Origin: Acanthamoeba castellanii str. Neff
Taxonomy: Eukaryota; Discosea; Longamoebia; Acanthamoebidae
Assembly: GCF_000313135.1 (NCBI RefSeq)
Contig: NW_004457712.1
Location: 9,099-73,098, forward strand
DNA length: 64,000 bases
Direction: 5' to 3'
Below are positions 1 to 11,911 of this stretch, piece after piece. Numbering within the stretch: the stretch's first letter is position 1; each line of letters begins with the position of its first letter. The position numbers were made by a program, and so were the translations under genes. Under the pieces are notes generated by a model that saw only the letters and a list, made by a program, of their open reading frames with translations, was not told where the DNA came from and made no database searches.

Positions 1-303
1 CCGCCCGCGTTCTCCGCTCCGTCCGCGCCGCCGCCGCCCAGCTTCGGCGGTGGAGGAGGCCCCGGGGCGCCCCCGCCCCCGCCGCCGGACAAGGCGATGA
101 GCTTCGGCTCGAGCCTGGCCGATCAGCTGGCGAGTGCGCAGCTCAAGAGCGCCGAGGACCGCTCCGTGCCGGATCTGGCCGGCCTCAACGAGGAGCAGTC
201 CTCCACCCTCGCCGACACCCTCGCCAAGGCCATGGCCGCCCGTCGCGTCGACATGCGCGCCGACGAGGACGAGCTTGACTCAGACGACGAGTGGAGCGAC
301 TGA
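1..303 (+). CDS. WASP-family actin nucleation-promoting factor, C-terminal VCA region (5' truncated)
   Basis: The reading frame is open from base 1 and ends at TGA 301-303, so only the C-terminal 100 residues are present. They start with a Pro/Gly-rich stretch (runs of PPPPP). A WH2-like actin-binding helix follows (LADQLASAQLKSA), then an amphipathic central helix ending in Arg pairs (LADTLAKAMAARR), then an acidic tail with a near-terminal Trp (DSDDEWSD). This polyPro-WH2-central-acidic order is the VCA module by which WASP, SCAR/WAVE and WASH proteins bring actin monomers to the Arp2/3 complex. The regulatory N-terminus lies outside the window, so the subfamily cannot be fixed; the single WH2 and short acidic tail would suit WASH or a minimal WASP. 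It converges with the histidine kinase gene 116 bp away. Confidence 0.75.
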   Translation, partial: PPAFSAPSAPPPPSFGGGGGPGAPPPPPPDKAMSFGSSLADQLASAQLKSAEDRSVPDLAGLNEEQSSTLADTLAKAMAARRVDMRADEDELDSDDEWSD

Positions 304-419
304 GCAGTTCTCCCGTGTGCATTCCTTAAATACCAGAGTTTTCTCCAATGTTTACACCCGTAAACCACATGATTTCCAACTATGTTGAGTATTTTGCTTT
401 TTTTACACTGTACACGTGC

Positions 420-3400
420 TCAGAGGGAGGCGAGGCGAGCGGCTCGTGGGGAGGGAGTGACGTAGCGCGGGGCGTATTGGTTGAGGTGGGAGCGGATGGT
501 CTGGAGGGAGTAGGGCTTGGCGATGGTGGCGTTCATGCCCTTGCTCAGGCACCGCTCCACCACGTCCTCCCCCGACGTCGCGCTCACCCCCACGATTGGG
601 ATCGTGCGCGCCGTAGGGTCCGGCAGCGCTCGGATTGCCTGCGTGCATTCGTAGCCCTGCAGAAAAAGAACGAAGAAGATGAATAACGAAAAAAGAACGA
701 AGGCGACGCGAGGCCAGAGAACCGTACGTTCATCTTGGGCATTTGGATGTCCATGAGGACGAGGGAGAAGTGGTCGAGCCCCTTCTCGCGGATGACGTCG
801 AGGGCCTCGAGGCCGTCGCCGGCCACCTCGACGTCGTAGCCCTCACGCACGAGGATGTTGCGGATGAGCTTCTGGTTCATGGCGTTGTCCTCCACCACCA
901 GCACCCGCCGCTTGTGCGGGCTCTCGACCGACGCGTCGTCCGACGCCGCCCGCTTCTCCCGCGTCGTCGCCAGCGCGAGCCTCGTCGTTGGCTCCTCCTC
1001 GCCGTCGCCCTCGGCCTGGTGGTGGCTGTCGGCTGCGCTGCCCAGTCGCAGGTGAGGCAGCGACAGCGAAGCCTTGCGGGTCTTCCACCCCGAGGCCTCC
1101 CTCGGCGAGCTCTGGCCGCCGCTGGCGGTGACGGGAATCATGGTCGGTGGCGTCGTCACCACGATCTCGCTGGGCTGACGCTCGGTGGCGAACCCGTTCT
1201 TCGTGGTGCTCACCGAAGCGGCGCTGTGGTCGGCGCTGCTGCTGCGAGGCCGCGGGCTGGCGGCGCGTCGTCGCGGCGCGGCCTCCCGGTAGCTGGGAAA
1301 CCGGCCGCCGGACTGTGTGGGCCCGGCGTACTTGAACACGCAGCTGTTGAGGAAGCAGTTGACGGTCTCCGACACGCCTGTGATGAGCCACACATCGGCC
1401 CGGTGCTTGGTGGTGTGGCTGCCTCCTCCGTTGAGCGCCTGCGCGTCGGCGCGGTCGAAATCAAAGTGCCGCATACCGCCGGCGGTGGCCGTTTCGTCGC
1501 CGCTGGCCTCCATGAGGGAGGAGGCGGCGGTGGCGGTGGCGGCGCGGGAGAAGTAGGATGAGAGGAACCGCCGGAACGAGCGCGGGTTGCTGCGATTGGC
1601 GAGGCCGGGGATCTCCACCAGGCACACCACCACCACCGCCCGCGGCCTCGTCACCGCCGTCGCCCCCGTCGCCGGCGTCTTGCCGGCGTCGTCGGCGTTA
1701 TCTTCGTCCACGTCGAGCAGGCTGCCGCCACTCGTGGGCTCGCCGAGCGACACGGCCGGGTTGGCGTCGTTCGGGGCGGTGGCGGTGGTAAGGGTCACAC
1801 CGCGGCTGATCTCGCGCCGGGCGGCCTCGAGCTGCTCGAGGGTCTCCACGCGCTCGACTTCGACGTTGGTGCACTGGGCCAGCACCTCGCACAGCATATC
1901 GTAGTTCTGGCCCACGCTCTCCTGCGAGAACGAGTCGCGCTTGGCCGATGACGACGGCGGCAACGGCGACGATGACGAGTTGACCGGCTTCCGTTGGCCC
2001 GTGACCGACGACGCCCCGAGCGGCGACAGCGGCGACTTCATGCCCGCCTGCTCCTCGTCCGACGAGCCACCGCCGTCGCCGCAGCAAGACACCGACCTGG
2101 CCGGCAGTCTCAGCTTGATCCTCCGCTGGCGCTGCGGTTGCTGGCGCTGCCGCGGCAGCGGCGGAAGCTGGTCGTTGTCGAGGTAGGCCATGTCTTCGTT
2201 CTCCGTGAGAGCGCTCAGGATGTCATCGCGCAGCGGCGTGTAGCCCGCGCGAGGGTCGGCAGTGAGCTCGGGGGCGAGTTCGGGCACGGACAACCGACGC
2301 TGGACGGGGTCCAGACCCCGGAGCGCGGCTGAGTCGATGAGCGGCTCGGACTGGGTGGAGACGGCGGCGAGGGGCTGCATGGGCGGGACGTGGAGAGCGT
2401 AGAGGTGGGGCGTGAGCTGCGGGTGGACGAGGAAGAACTTGGACGGCTGCTTGGCCTCGAACGTGGTCCGCACGCGCAGCGTGGCCCAGAACTCGCTCCC
2501 GGGGCCGCCGACATCTTCGCGCTCGAAGGGGGGAATGGCAGGCGACCGGCAACTGCAGTCGCCGCCCATCATTCGCGCGACTCGCTTGCAGATGGCCAGT
2601 CCCAACCCTAAATGTCGAGCGATCGTGAGCACGCATCAACAATCGAGCCGGCGGTGTGCATGTGCATGTGCGTGCGTGTGCGGTGGTGCGTGTGCGGAAG
2701 TGAGTGTGTGGTGGTGCGGTGTCGTACCAGTTCCACCGAAGCGACGAGAGATGGAAGAGTCGGCCTGCACGAACTTTCCGAATATGGCCTTTCGCATGTC
2801 CGGTGGCACGCCTGGGCGATCGAAGAGTGGAACGAACGGTCAACGAGAGACGGCCGATAGATACATCGAAAATTGGCGGGGCGGAATGAATTGGGAGAGG
2901 CGTACCGATGCCGGTGTCCTGGACAGAGATCTTGAGGAAGATAGAGTTGTTGTCGTCCATGCCAGCCAGGTAGCTTTCATCGCCCCGCTCCTTGCCGCTA
3001 CACATTCGCCACCCAACGTGCAGCGTCGTTGTCAGTCTTTTTCGCTTCACAATCGCGCCCGGCGGGGTGCGCGGGTGAGAGAGAGAGAGAGAAGGGCCGG
3101 CCGGCAACGTACTCGGACGGGATCGCGCAGGCTGGGTCCTTGTTGACCGTGACCTTGACGTGGATGTAGCCCTTGCTGGTGAACTTGACCGCGTTGCTCA
3201 GGAAGTTCTGGATGATCTGCGATATGCGCAGCGGATCGCCAAACAGCACGCGCGGGATGATCTTGTCCACCGTGCACCGAAGCTCGAGCTGCTTCTCCTC
3301 GGCCAGCGGTCGCGCCAGCTTCGTCACCGTCTCCACCACCTCCTCCAGGCTCACCAGCGCCGTCTCCTGCACATTTCGTCGCGTTGAGTCGGTTGCGCGG

Positions 3401-5565
3401 GTGCAAAGAGAGGGGGGACAGGGGGAGGCGAACCATGCGCAGCTTGCCTTCGGCGATCTTGGCAAAGTCGAGGAGGTCGTTGACGTGGGCCAGGAGGAGC
3501 TTGGCCGACCGCTGGATGCTGGTCGTGAAGTCGCGCTGCTCCTCGGTGAGGCTGGTCTCCAGCAGGAGACTGTTGAAGCCCAGGATGCCGTTGATCGGAG
3601 TCCTGATCTCATGCGATACCTTCACACCCCGGTTCGCCCGTGTGAGGTGGTGATGGCGATGAAGATGGTGGTGATGGCGATGATGGGCATGGACAGAGGA
3701 GAGCGACCACGACGTACCATGCCCAGGAAGGTGTCCTTGTCCGAGTTCTCTTTCTCGAGCTTCTTCTTGGCGGTGATGTCCATCTCGCTCACGAGGAAGG
3801 CCGATTCACCTGTACGCACATGGCTCACCGATTAGTGACGAGGCGTGTGGTGAAGGACTGGAGAACAGGGGGATCGACGGACTGCTGTGGGGGGTGGGGG
3901 GAGGGGGAATACCGGATATTGGGTCCTTGATGCGCTTCACGGTGACCGAGTGCCACTTGGGACCGTGGCAACCCATCATCGGCGTTTCCTTCTCCCAAAC
4001 CGACCCTTGGTCGAGCGTGTTACGACAATCTTCCCAGTCCTCCGGTTTGGCAAACCGCTGGAGCAGTCTGTTGCCCGCCAATAGGCTTCCCGACGGACTA
4101 AGATCACACACACACACACAACACACACCATAGAGAGAGGCGTCAGAATGCTCGGAAAAGGTCACAACAAAGGAGAGAGGGCGGTAAGTCTCCGTACCTG
4201 ACTTTGATGGGGTCTTCCTGGGGCGGTTCTCCCTGCTTTTGGCTGCCGGGGTAGTAGTTGTTGACCGCCGCCGGGTTCTGTCGCATGCGACGGGTAAGCT
4301 CGCATCGTGGCGCGCAGTAGTGCAGCGCGAGGCGAGATGGAGGGTTGCGGTGCCTGATAGAGCGGAAAGTAGTCGTTGGCCGAATAGACCGACACCATGG
4401 CGATGGTGTGGCGCATAGCTGCCACGGCCCGTATCTCCTGGTGCGACAGGCTCTCGCCCACGTACTCTGCCATCACAAGCGCCGTGCCCGAGCGAGGACC
4501 CTCTGCGCGATCAGACACGCATGCAAGGCCGGGTGAGCAAATCACTGCTGCGAACCAAGGCCTTGCCTCCGAAGAGGGGTTGATGGGCGATAAGGTACCA
4601 CCTTCCTGGGACCGATCCTTGAGTTGTATGCCGGTGAGCGTCATCAGCGTGGTTCGCGGCTGGCGGGTCGGCAGCGGGTAGAACGTGAACAGCTCTTTCT
4701 GCAATAGGTGTGTGTGAGAGAGAGAGAGAGAAAGACGAGCGTGAGCCTGACTGAATGAACGAGCGGTGGACTGGCGGGAACGAACGATGCTGCCGCCTTG
4801 GCTCAGGGTGTAGGCGAAGTGGTCGCATTGCATCTGTTGCACAGGACGTCAGCAGGAGGCAATGGCGATTGCCGAACAGAGCAAGAGAAGAATGGCGGCC
4901 TGGCACCTGTATCGCCTGCGACATGTCGCCGGCCCAGTCCCGAGCGAGCAGCTCCTCCAGAGTGTCTGCTGACCACAGCTGTGCAAATCACAAATCAATC
5001 AGGGCTGAGAATGCTGCTTAGCGTGGCAAGGGCAATGGCGAGGTACCTCCAAGCCCTCCAGGTTGCACCAGAGCATCTGCCGCTTCTTGAAATCGAAGAT
5101 CCACACGGGAACGCGGAGGAGGTTGAAAATCTCCAGGTCTTTCGTCTCGTACGTGCGTCTCAGGTTCTTCTCCCTCCTGATCCTGCGCTCTGCGTGCTCC
5201 TTTTCCTTGGTGCGAGGCGATTTAATATCATTCACGGCCACCCCCGTGGGGCACCAGCTCCCCCTTCGTCCTGCTCCTCGCGGTCCAGCATCCTTTGCCT
5301 TTTCCTCCTTTTCTTCCTCCTTCGCCTTTTCATTCACATCTTCGATCTTGGCCGCGTTGATTTCCAGCCGAGGCACCGCTGCTCGTTCGAGATCATCGCC
5401 CACCGATTGCGAGCGCGTCCTGCCCCGCGCGGTCGGCTTAGGTGGGCTCAAGAACGGTGGCGGCGGGGAACGACAACCGTCGGTGTTGATGTGTGCAAAG
5501 TCGAGGCCGTTTGGGTCTGCGCCTGATACGCCCTCTTTGTGGCAAGTGAACCGCACGGCTCGCAT
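420..5565 (-). CDS. Hybrid PAS sensor histidine kinase with C-terminal receiver domain
   Basis: Fourteen exons join in frame to 1324 aa: 5565-5047, 4978-4907, 4833-4786, 4698-4602, 4502-4354, 4277-4198, 4097-3913, 3809-3718, 3619-3434, 3366-3113, 2997-2906, 2811-2728, 2607-728 and 656-420. A charged low-complexity N-terminus (1-145) is followed by PAS-like sensor repeats (about 150-410). The HisKA dimerisation helix has SHEIRTPINGI, with the phospho-accepting His near 417. The HATPase has an N box (NFLSNAVKFTS), G1 (DTGIG), an F box (IFGKFVQADSS) on a small separate exon, and G2 (GLGLAICKR). After a long Ser/Pro-rich linker comes a receiver (about 1195-1310) with VVEDN, phospho-Asp in LMDIQMPKM, GVSAT and the invariant Lys in IAKPYS. 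All catalytic boxes are intact, so it should autophosphorylate and relay to its own receiver. No membrane segment is visible, suggesting a soluble sensor. The start is the first in-frame ATG; an upstream exon near 5650-5930 cannot be excluded. Confidence 0.88.
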
Positions 5566-6182
5566 CCTCAACCTGCTGCGCGGGCAGCTGCTCCTCTCTC
5601 GATCTTCACTCAGTGGAGGCCACCGTCTTCTGCCCCGCGCGTTACCCACCAGCTCCAAAGTGCTCTTGCCTTTCTTCGATAGAAAGCTGCCGCATGGGAT
5701 TCAGCACGCGACAACCAGAAAACCACCGCCAGCTAAACAGTGCCACAGCAGTGGTCGCCTGGGCCGCCAAGACATGGCGTCTGTCTCTCACACCGCTCTG
5801 ACACGGGTGACGTGGCCAAACCAGCGCGGACTCAACTGACAGAGAGCCCCAGTTTGGCGAGTGGACCTCGCCCAAGAAAAGCCGCAGATCAGGGATGCCC
5901 TGCGACGTGGGCACCAGCGGCATTTCCGGCCAACCGCCAGGGCCTGCCTTTTCCGCTTCCGCTGTTCCGCTCGGCCACACGCGGGCGTTTGACCACACGA
6001 GCAGTCCCCGAAGAAAAAAATAATCATCCTATTTTTGATGTTGACCACGTTCGATTCTTCCATTTTTCAAATTTAACATACATTCCATGTGGTGTTCAAC
6101 TGGATTTCCAACTATTTGAAATATTTTAGGACGAGGTACATAATTGGAGGCCTTATCTTCTCCTTGCTCTGGTGGAGAAGAC
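5566..6182. other. Intergenic: 5' flank of histidine kinase, 3' flank of acid phosphatase
   Basis: About 600 bp lie between two minus-strand genes. The part nearest the phosphatase stop (about 6010-6130) is AT-rich and looks like 3' UTR/polyadenylation sequence. On the minus strand 5642-5998 stays open and could hold an upstream exon of the kinase: a GT donor sits near 5645 and an ATG near 5702. I cannot confirm it. No RNA gene was seen. Confidence 0.4.
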
Positions 6183-7976
6183 TTAGTTGCTGCCGCGAAG
6201 AGACGGTGTAAGACTGGGCGAGGAACGGGGGTTGGTCTTTCGGCAGCTGTAGAGCACTTGCCCTTCGCTGTCGTAGAAGTTGACCGACATCGAGCGCTGA
6301 TCGACAATCTCAGTGGTCATGAAGCCGCCAAACGCTGAAGGACATGTAAAAGAGAAGAGATGATAAGTACAACCGGCTTGAGAGGGAAGGGGATGACAAA
6401 CGAATAAGGTCCCTTCAGAGAGTGTGTAAAAAGTATAATCATATCATTGATCATGCCTATCGATCTAAATTATCATCAGGAACATAAGAGAGCGAAGTGG
6501 TGAAGGGGAAGGCGTACGAGTCACTTTGGGTGGCCAGAAGAACTTGCTCGCGTTCTGCGGCAAAGAATCGGTGCGTTCGTCGCAAGTCTCGTAGCCAGAC
6601 CCGCTGACAAAGTAGTCCACACTCGAGCCATCTGAACAGAGTGAGAACGTTAGCATGCCACGCATTCGTCGTGCACACGCAAAAGAAAACTAAGCCGAGT
6701 GCGCCTCAGAGATCTTGGTGGAAAATGTCGTCATGCAAGAAGTCAAGAGTAGCAAATATTTATGCATCATCAGCGCGTGGGCGGGCAGAGAGGGAGGAGC
6801 AGGTCGCGCGTACCCTGAATGTGCTGCAGGTTGTGGTCGTGGCCGCAGAAGTAGGCGGCGACCTTGTACTTCTCCAGGAGTGGACGAAGCTGGTTGACCA
6901 GCCGCGGCGTAGGGCCGTGGCGCCCGGCCGAGTACACCGGGTGGTGGCCGCACACGAAGAGCCAGTCGGCCGTGGACTTTTGGAGGGTGTCCTCCAGCCA
7001 CATGTCCTGCAGCTCGTTGTTGGGGCCGAGGTACACTGCAAAGGGCGAGAGAGAGGTTTAGCCAACTCACGCGGTGGGCGAGAACGAGTGCGGACAAAGA
7101 TGATGAACGTACGCATGGTGTCGAGGAAAATGAACTGGACGGTGACGTTGCTGCGCGGAAGCGTGGTCACTGTTGAGTAGTAGAGCGCTGGGAAGCGCCA
7201 CCGCGAGGAGACCTTGGTGTAATCGATCTGAGCCTGAACATTGCCCTTGTGATCGCGATTGCCTGAGGTGCGAGGGAGAAGGAGGTCAGTGAAATCTTGA
7301 CTGGGATGAGAGTTTAATCGCTCGCAACATAAGAAAGGTTCGTGTGTTGTGAGTCAGGTTGTCAGAGGTTAAATTCCACATTGTTCCAATTCGGAAGAAC
7401 GAAAGTTTTTTGTTGTTCATCATACACAACACACGAATGCCAGGCCATTGACGGAGAAGGGGTTTCATACCTGCGATGAGATACCACGGCACTTGGAGCG
7501 ACGAGTGGGTGTAGACGTCCTCGTAGGAGGTCTTAAACCGCGGATCGTCAACACTGGAAACTCCGCGCCTAGGGAATCGGGAATGATGTGAGCGATTGAT
7601 CCTAATGCTCAGGCGAAGTGGAGATGGATGAAAGTGTACCGGTAGAAGTTGTCGCCGAGGGCCAGGACGAACGATACGCTGCCGATCTCATCGGCAACGG
7701 AGGCCATCCGGTCGGCGATTTTGGCTTGAGGTTCACTGCCCCCGCTGCCTGTGGGCAGAAATTCGAACATCATCGCTTAGGAGGTTGAACTCTCAACAGC
7801 TAGATGCGAAGCTCGCCACCAGTGATACAGAGATGGGCCATCTCTCTGTTTAGGTGATGGTGGCGAGCTCGTGCAAGCGAAATGGGGCGTTTGGTGAAGT
7901 ACTAACCACCCCAATCGCCCATCACGAGGAAGCGCAGAGCATCTCCGTTGATGTCCTGCTGTGTCGGCCTTGCCAT
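6183..7976 (-). CDS. Purple (tartrate-resistant type) acid phosphatase
   Basis: Seven exons (7976-7907, 7748-7640, 7568-7471, 7262-7113, 7035-6814, 6631-6518, 6334-6183) join in frame to 304 aa, the size of mammalian TRAP/ACP5 without its signal peptide. The binuclear-metal motifs appear in order: GDWGG near the N-terminus, GDNFY, GNRDH, GHHPVYS and GHDHNLQ. The segment SVDDPRFKTSYEDVYT followed by QVPWYLIAG is typical of the ACP5 branch. The family hydrolyses phosphomonoesters at a mixed Fe(III)/M(II) centre, usually in lysosomes or outside the cell. Two oddities are seen: the normal GNHD motif reads GNRD (metal-ligand Asn kept, substrate-side His changed to Arg), and no signal peptide precedes MARPTQQD. 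A signal exon further upstream is possible but was not found. Confidence 0.88.
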
Positions 7977-8679
7977 CTTGTGGATCCCGCGTGTAGAGAT
8001 TGATCGATTGATTGGTGCTACCCAGATCGCGGTCGCGTGATGAGACGGCGAGCGGAGGTCGGCCTTGTGTGCTATGGCGTCCTTGGCGGGGCCGTCGTCA
8101 GCGATCGCTGCGTGGTTTGAAGGGCCTTGGTGAGCGGCGTCTTGGCGAGAGGGTGTGGGGTAGTTGGCCCGGTAGTTATGTCTCTGGTGGGGGGTGAGGT
8201 GGTCGGGCACTAAGTAGTGGTCGCCCGTGAGGTGCTTGGGTAGCGCGTGGCCGGTGTGAGGAAACCTCCTCGTCGTTCGGTCGGACCTCTTCCTTGCTGC
8301 GGAGTATGGGGCACCTCCTTCGGTTCGCTAACTGTCGACAGAGGAACTCCGCGGAGACAGGTGGCGACGTTGGCTGGGGAGGTCCGGGCTGTGGGCGTCT
8401 AAAAGTGGGTCGACGGGACCTTAACGTTTGGGCTGCCCGTATCACTTGCGTGTAGTGAGCCGCCCTGTTAAGATGGCGGGGGATCGTATGCCGAGAAAGA
8501 AGGGGGAACGAAGAAGAAAGAACAAAGAGAACAAGGAAGACAGAGAAGAAGAAAGAATAACCGGAAATCCTCGAACGGATGGGGCACGTGACGTGGTGGC
8601 CAAAAGAAACCCTCGTTTTTTATATAAATAACCAAAGGGGAGTTGATCAGCTGCTTGCTACACGGTGGTGATGCCGTAC
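7977..8679. other. Intergenic between acid phosphatase and acetyl-CoA synthetase
   Basis: About 700 bp lie upstream of the minus-strand phosphatase and downstream of the minus-strand synthetase. The stretch 8483-8560 is strongly purine-rich on the plus strand, so pyrimidine-rich on the transcribed strand. ORFs here have no recognisable motifs. No RNA gene was recognised. Confidence 0.4.
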
Positions 8680-9791
8680 TTACTTGCCCTTCATGTCGAT
8701 GAGCACCTCCACCACTCCGGGATCGGCAAGGGTCGAAATGTCTGCAGCACCAGGGACCGTGACACCACAGACACACACGCGGATCAGCACACACACAACT
8801 CTCGCATGATGGCCGAAAAGCCAAGAGGAGAGAAGAGGATCACGCACCGCCAAGATGCTCCGGCGAGGTCTGGTCGGTGGTGATCTTCCTGAGGATCCTC
8901 CGCATGATCTTGCCCGAGCGGGTCTTCGGCAGACCGGGCGCCCAGTGGATGTGGTCGGGCGTGGCGATGGGTCCCAACACCTTCCGCACGTGGAACATCA
9001 GCTCCTGCCTCAGTTTGGGCGAGTAGTCGAAGTTCTGCATTGGGCAAGGAGCACAGTCGATCAGCGCGAGTCTGTGCAGCAAGAGGTGTAAAGGTGAAGG
9101 ACCTCTCGCAGCGTCACATAGGCGTAGATCCCCTCGCCCTTGATGTCGTGAGGGTAGGGCACCACCGCGGCCTCGGCGACGGCCTGGTGGGACACCAGGG
9201 CACTCTCAACCTCGGCCGTACCGAGTCTGTGTCCGCTGACGTTCATCACATCGTCAATGCGACCTGCACCAGAAAAGAAAGAAGCAAGACACAATCGCCA
9301 GCGATCAGTCAGCTCGTGTGCGGGGCGCGTGCGGTGTCGAACGTACCCGTGAGCCAGTAGTAGCCGTCTTGGTCCCGCTTGCATCCATCCCCGGAGAGGT
9401 AGTAGCCGGGAACATGGAAAAGTCTGGCGGGTGATGGGTGGTCAGCGATCAAGCACCGACTCGCCCTGGCGACAGGCAGGCGAGACGTACATGTCTGCTC
9501 GAAACGAGCGTGATCGCCGTAGACGGTGCGCATGATGCCGGGCCACGGCCGGCTGATGGCCAGGTAGCCAGCACACGGGCCTTCCTGCACCTGTCCCTTT
9601 TCGTCCAGCACGACGGGCTGCACGCCAAAGAAGGGCTTCGTCGCCGATCCCGGCTTCGTGGGCGTAGCGCCGGGCAGCGGCGTAATGAGAATGCCTGCGG
9701 GACGTCGTCGAAGAGGAAGTGCGTCAACACACCGGATCCGGGGCCAATACCCCTCCCCCCGGGGGGGGAGGGGCAAGCGACGGGGTGCGTA

Positions 9792-9826
<35 letters not shown>

Positions 9827-11712
9827 GGCGCAGCGGGAATCGCCGACCACGCGGTGATACCAGAGCCACGCCTCCGGGTTGATGGGCTCGCCGACGCTGC
9901 CCAAAATGCGAAGGCTGTCCCGGTTGTACTTCTTCACCGGACCCTCGCCCAGTCGCATCAAAGCCCTTGTTGGCCAACACCAAACGCTCGGTGAGCACAG
10001 AGTACGAGAGTCCAAGGTTTCAGCGCACACGGTTCGCGTACCTGATCGCGGTGGGGGCAGTGTAGAACTGGGTGACCTTGTACTTCTCAACGATGGCCCA
10101 GAACCGACCGGCGTCGGGCCACGTCGGGACGCCCTCGAAGAGGACCGAGGCGGCACCATTGCAAAGCGGTCCGTACATGATGTAGCTGTGGCCTGTGGTG
10201 AAGATTGGTGAGAGGAAAATTGAACGCATACCCGCCCACCAAGCAAAAAGGCCCATCGTACCGGTGACCCAGCCGAGATCAGCGGTGCAGTAGTACACAT
10301 CGCCCGGGTGGTAGTCAAAGATATACTTGTGGGTGGTGGCCGCATACACCATGTAACCGCCTGATGTGAAATGTGCGTGCGCACGTGTATGTGAGATGGG
10401 GCCACAAACAGCCACAGGTTGTCTTGTCACGCTTCCCGTACCTGTGGTGTGGAGCACTCCCTTAGGCCTGCCCGTGCTGCCAGAGGTGTAGAGCATGAAG
10501 AGCGGGTCTTCCGCGTCGAGCCACTCCACGGGGCAGTCCTCGGAGGCCGCGGCCATCAGCTCGTGGTACCACATGTCGCGCTCAGGCTTCATGTGCGCCG
10601 GGACCCTGTCACCCAAGCGCTTGTACACAATATGCTTGATCTACCCGGCGCACAGCAGAAACCCGGTCAGCACCTGCTCACTGCGCACCTGCAGCCACGG
10701 ACGGAAATGGGGGGTACCTGCAGGCCAGTCTTGGCGCACAGGGCGAGGGCTTCGTCGGCGGCCTGCTTCAGAAGGACGGGCTTGTTTCCACGGAGCACGG
10801 CGTCGGCGGAGATGAGGATCTTGGCCTCCGAATCGAGCAATCGGTTGGCCAACGCCTCGGCCGAGAAGCCGGAGAAGACGACCGAGTGGATAGCACCTGT
10901 TCACGCGAGGCAGTGGCGGGTGTGAGCACGAAGAGAGCTCTGGTGAGAGTGCGTGCATGTGAAGGAAGGAACGTACCGATGCGGGCACAGGCAAGGAGGA
11001 CGACCGGGAGCTCGACGATCATGGGCAAGTACACGGCCACCCTGTCGCCCTTCTTCACGCCGAGAGACTTGAGCACGTTGGCGAACTTGCACACCTGCAT
11101 GGACCGGGGAGAAAGGGATGAATAGCTCAATTCAAAAAAGCATGTGGATGCAAAAAGCAAAATAGAAATGTTTGGGCACCTCGGATTTCAGCATGCTGTA
11201 GGTCCACACTTTGTCTTCGCCCTCATCGTTACCCTCCCAATAGAAGGCGACCTGCTCGCCCTTGCCAGCTTCCACATGCCTATCCACGGCGTTGTAGCAG
11301 ATGTTGGTCTTGGCGCCGACAAACCATTCAATCTTGACTGGCCCCTGCTTTACGTCGATGTTGTACGAGCTCACCTACAACGATTATGAATGTTTTGATG
11401 AGAAAATCGCCACCCAAGCACACTCGCCGAAAATGCTCGCGATCATTGAATTCAAACATTGAGGAAAAAGAACGAAGCTGCAAGAATGATGAAGAATGCA
11501 CGCTACACTGGCACAGGTACCTTGCTCCATTTCTGGTGCCAGTAGAAATCGCGTTCCGCAATCTCGCCCCAGAAGGCGTCGGGATCGGTGACGCTCTTCT
11601 CGTAGAGCTTGTTATACTCATCGAGCGATTTGACGTGCGCGCGAGACGCAATGTCAGCGGGGGGCTGATAGATCTCCACCTGCTTCAAGATCTCGAGATC
11701 GTGGTCCTCCAT
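8680..11712 (-). CDS. Acetyl-CoA synthetase (AMP-forming)
   Basis: Thirteen exons join exactly in frame to 666 aa, the usual length of eukaryotic ACS: 11712-11521, 11374-11180, 11094-10977, 10896-10718, 10640-10442, 10360-10262, 10192-10042, 9965-9793, 9694-9487, 9423-9347, 9263-9103, 9034-8848 and 8741-8680. The enzyme makes acetyl-CoA from acetate, ATP and CoA. Visible motifs are the P-loop-like [10 protein letters not shown], the ACS-specific [16 protein letters not shown] and TWWQTETGG, the adenylate-binding YLSGDG, and the hinge/catalytic-Lys region [11 protein letters not shown], whose Lys is the known acetylation-controlled residue. The protein ends [14 protein letters not shown]...MKGK like bacterial and animal ACS. 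The N-terminus has no targeting peptide, suggesting a cytosolic or nuclear form. One junction (exon 9 to 10) needs a GTCTCG donor to keep frame and is the least certain. Confidence 0.95.
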
Positions 11713-11911
11713 CTCTTGACTTGCTCCCTCTTCGTCTTCGCGAGGCCGCAAAAGACTTCGCGGAGACTTCCGAACGCTAGTTTTTTTTTTTTTGATTTTA
11801 CCTTGCGTGCCCCGCGTGCATGAACGAAAAGAGGATGTATGTATAGGTAGGGAGGTATCAAGAGGGAAGGAGTGGGTGGTGTGAGCCCAGGTGCGCTTTC
11901 TCAAGGCGCCA

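Noticed and set aside
743..1561. 272-aa plus-strand open frame
   Set aside because: Antisense shadow of the hybrid kinase linker and receiver exon, which has full receiver motifs on the minus strand.
2728..2811. Missing ATP-lid (F box) in the histidine kinase
   Set aside because: The G1 and G2 exons appeared adjacent, but an 84-nt exon between them with good splice sites encodes IFGKFVQADSS and restores the lid.
6049..6057. tRNA B-box-like GTTCGATTC
   Set aside because: No A box at the right distance and no cloverleaf-forming arms around it; chance match in an AT-rich 3' flank.
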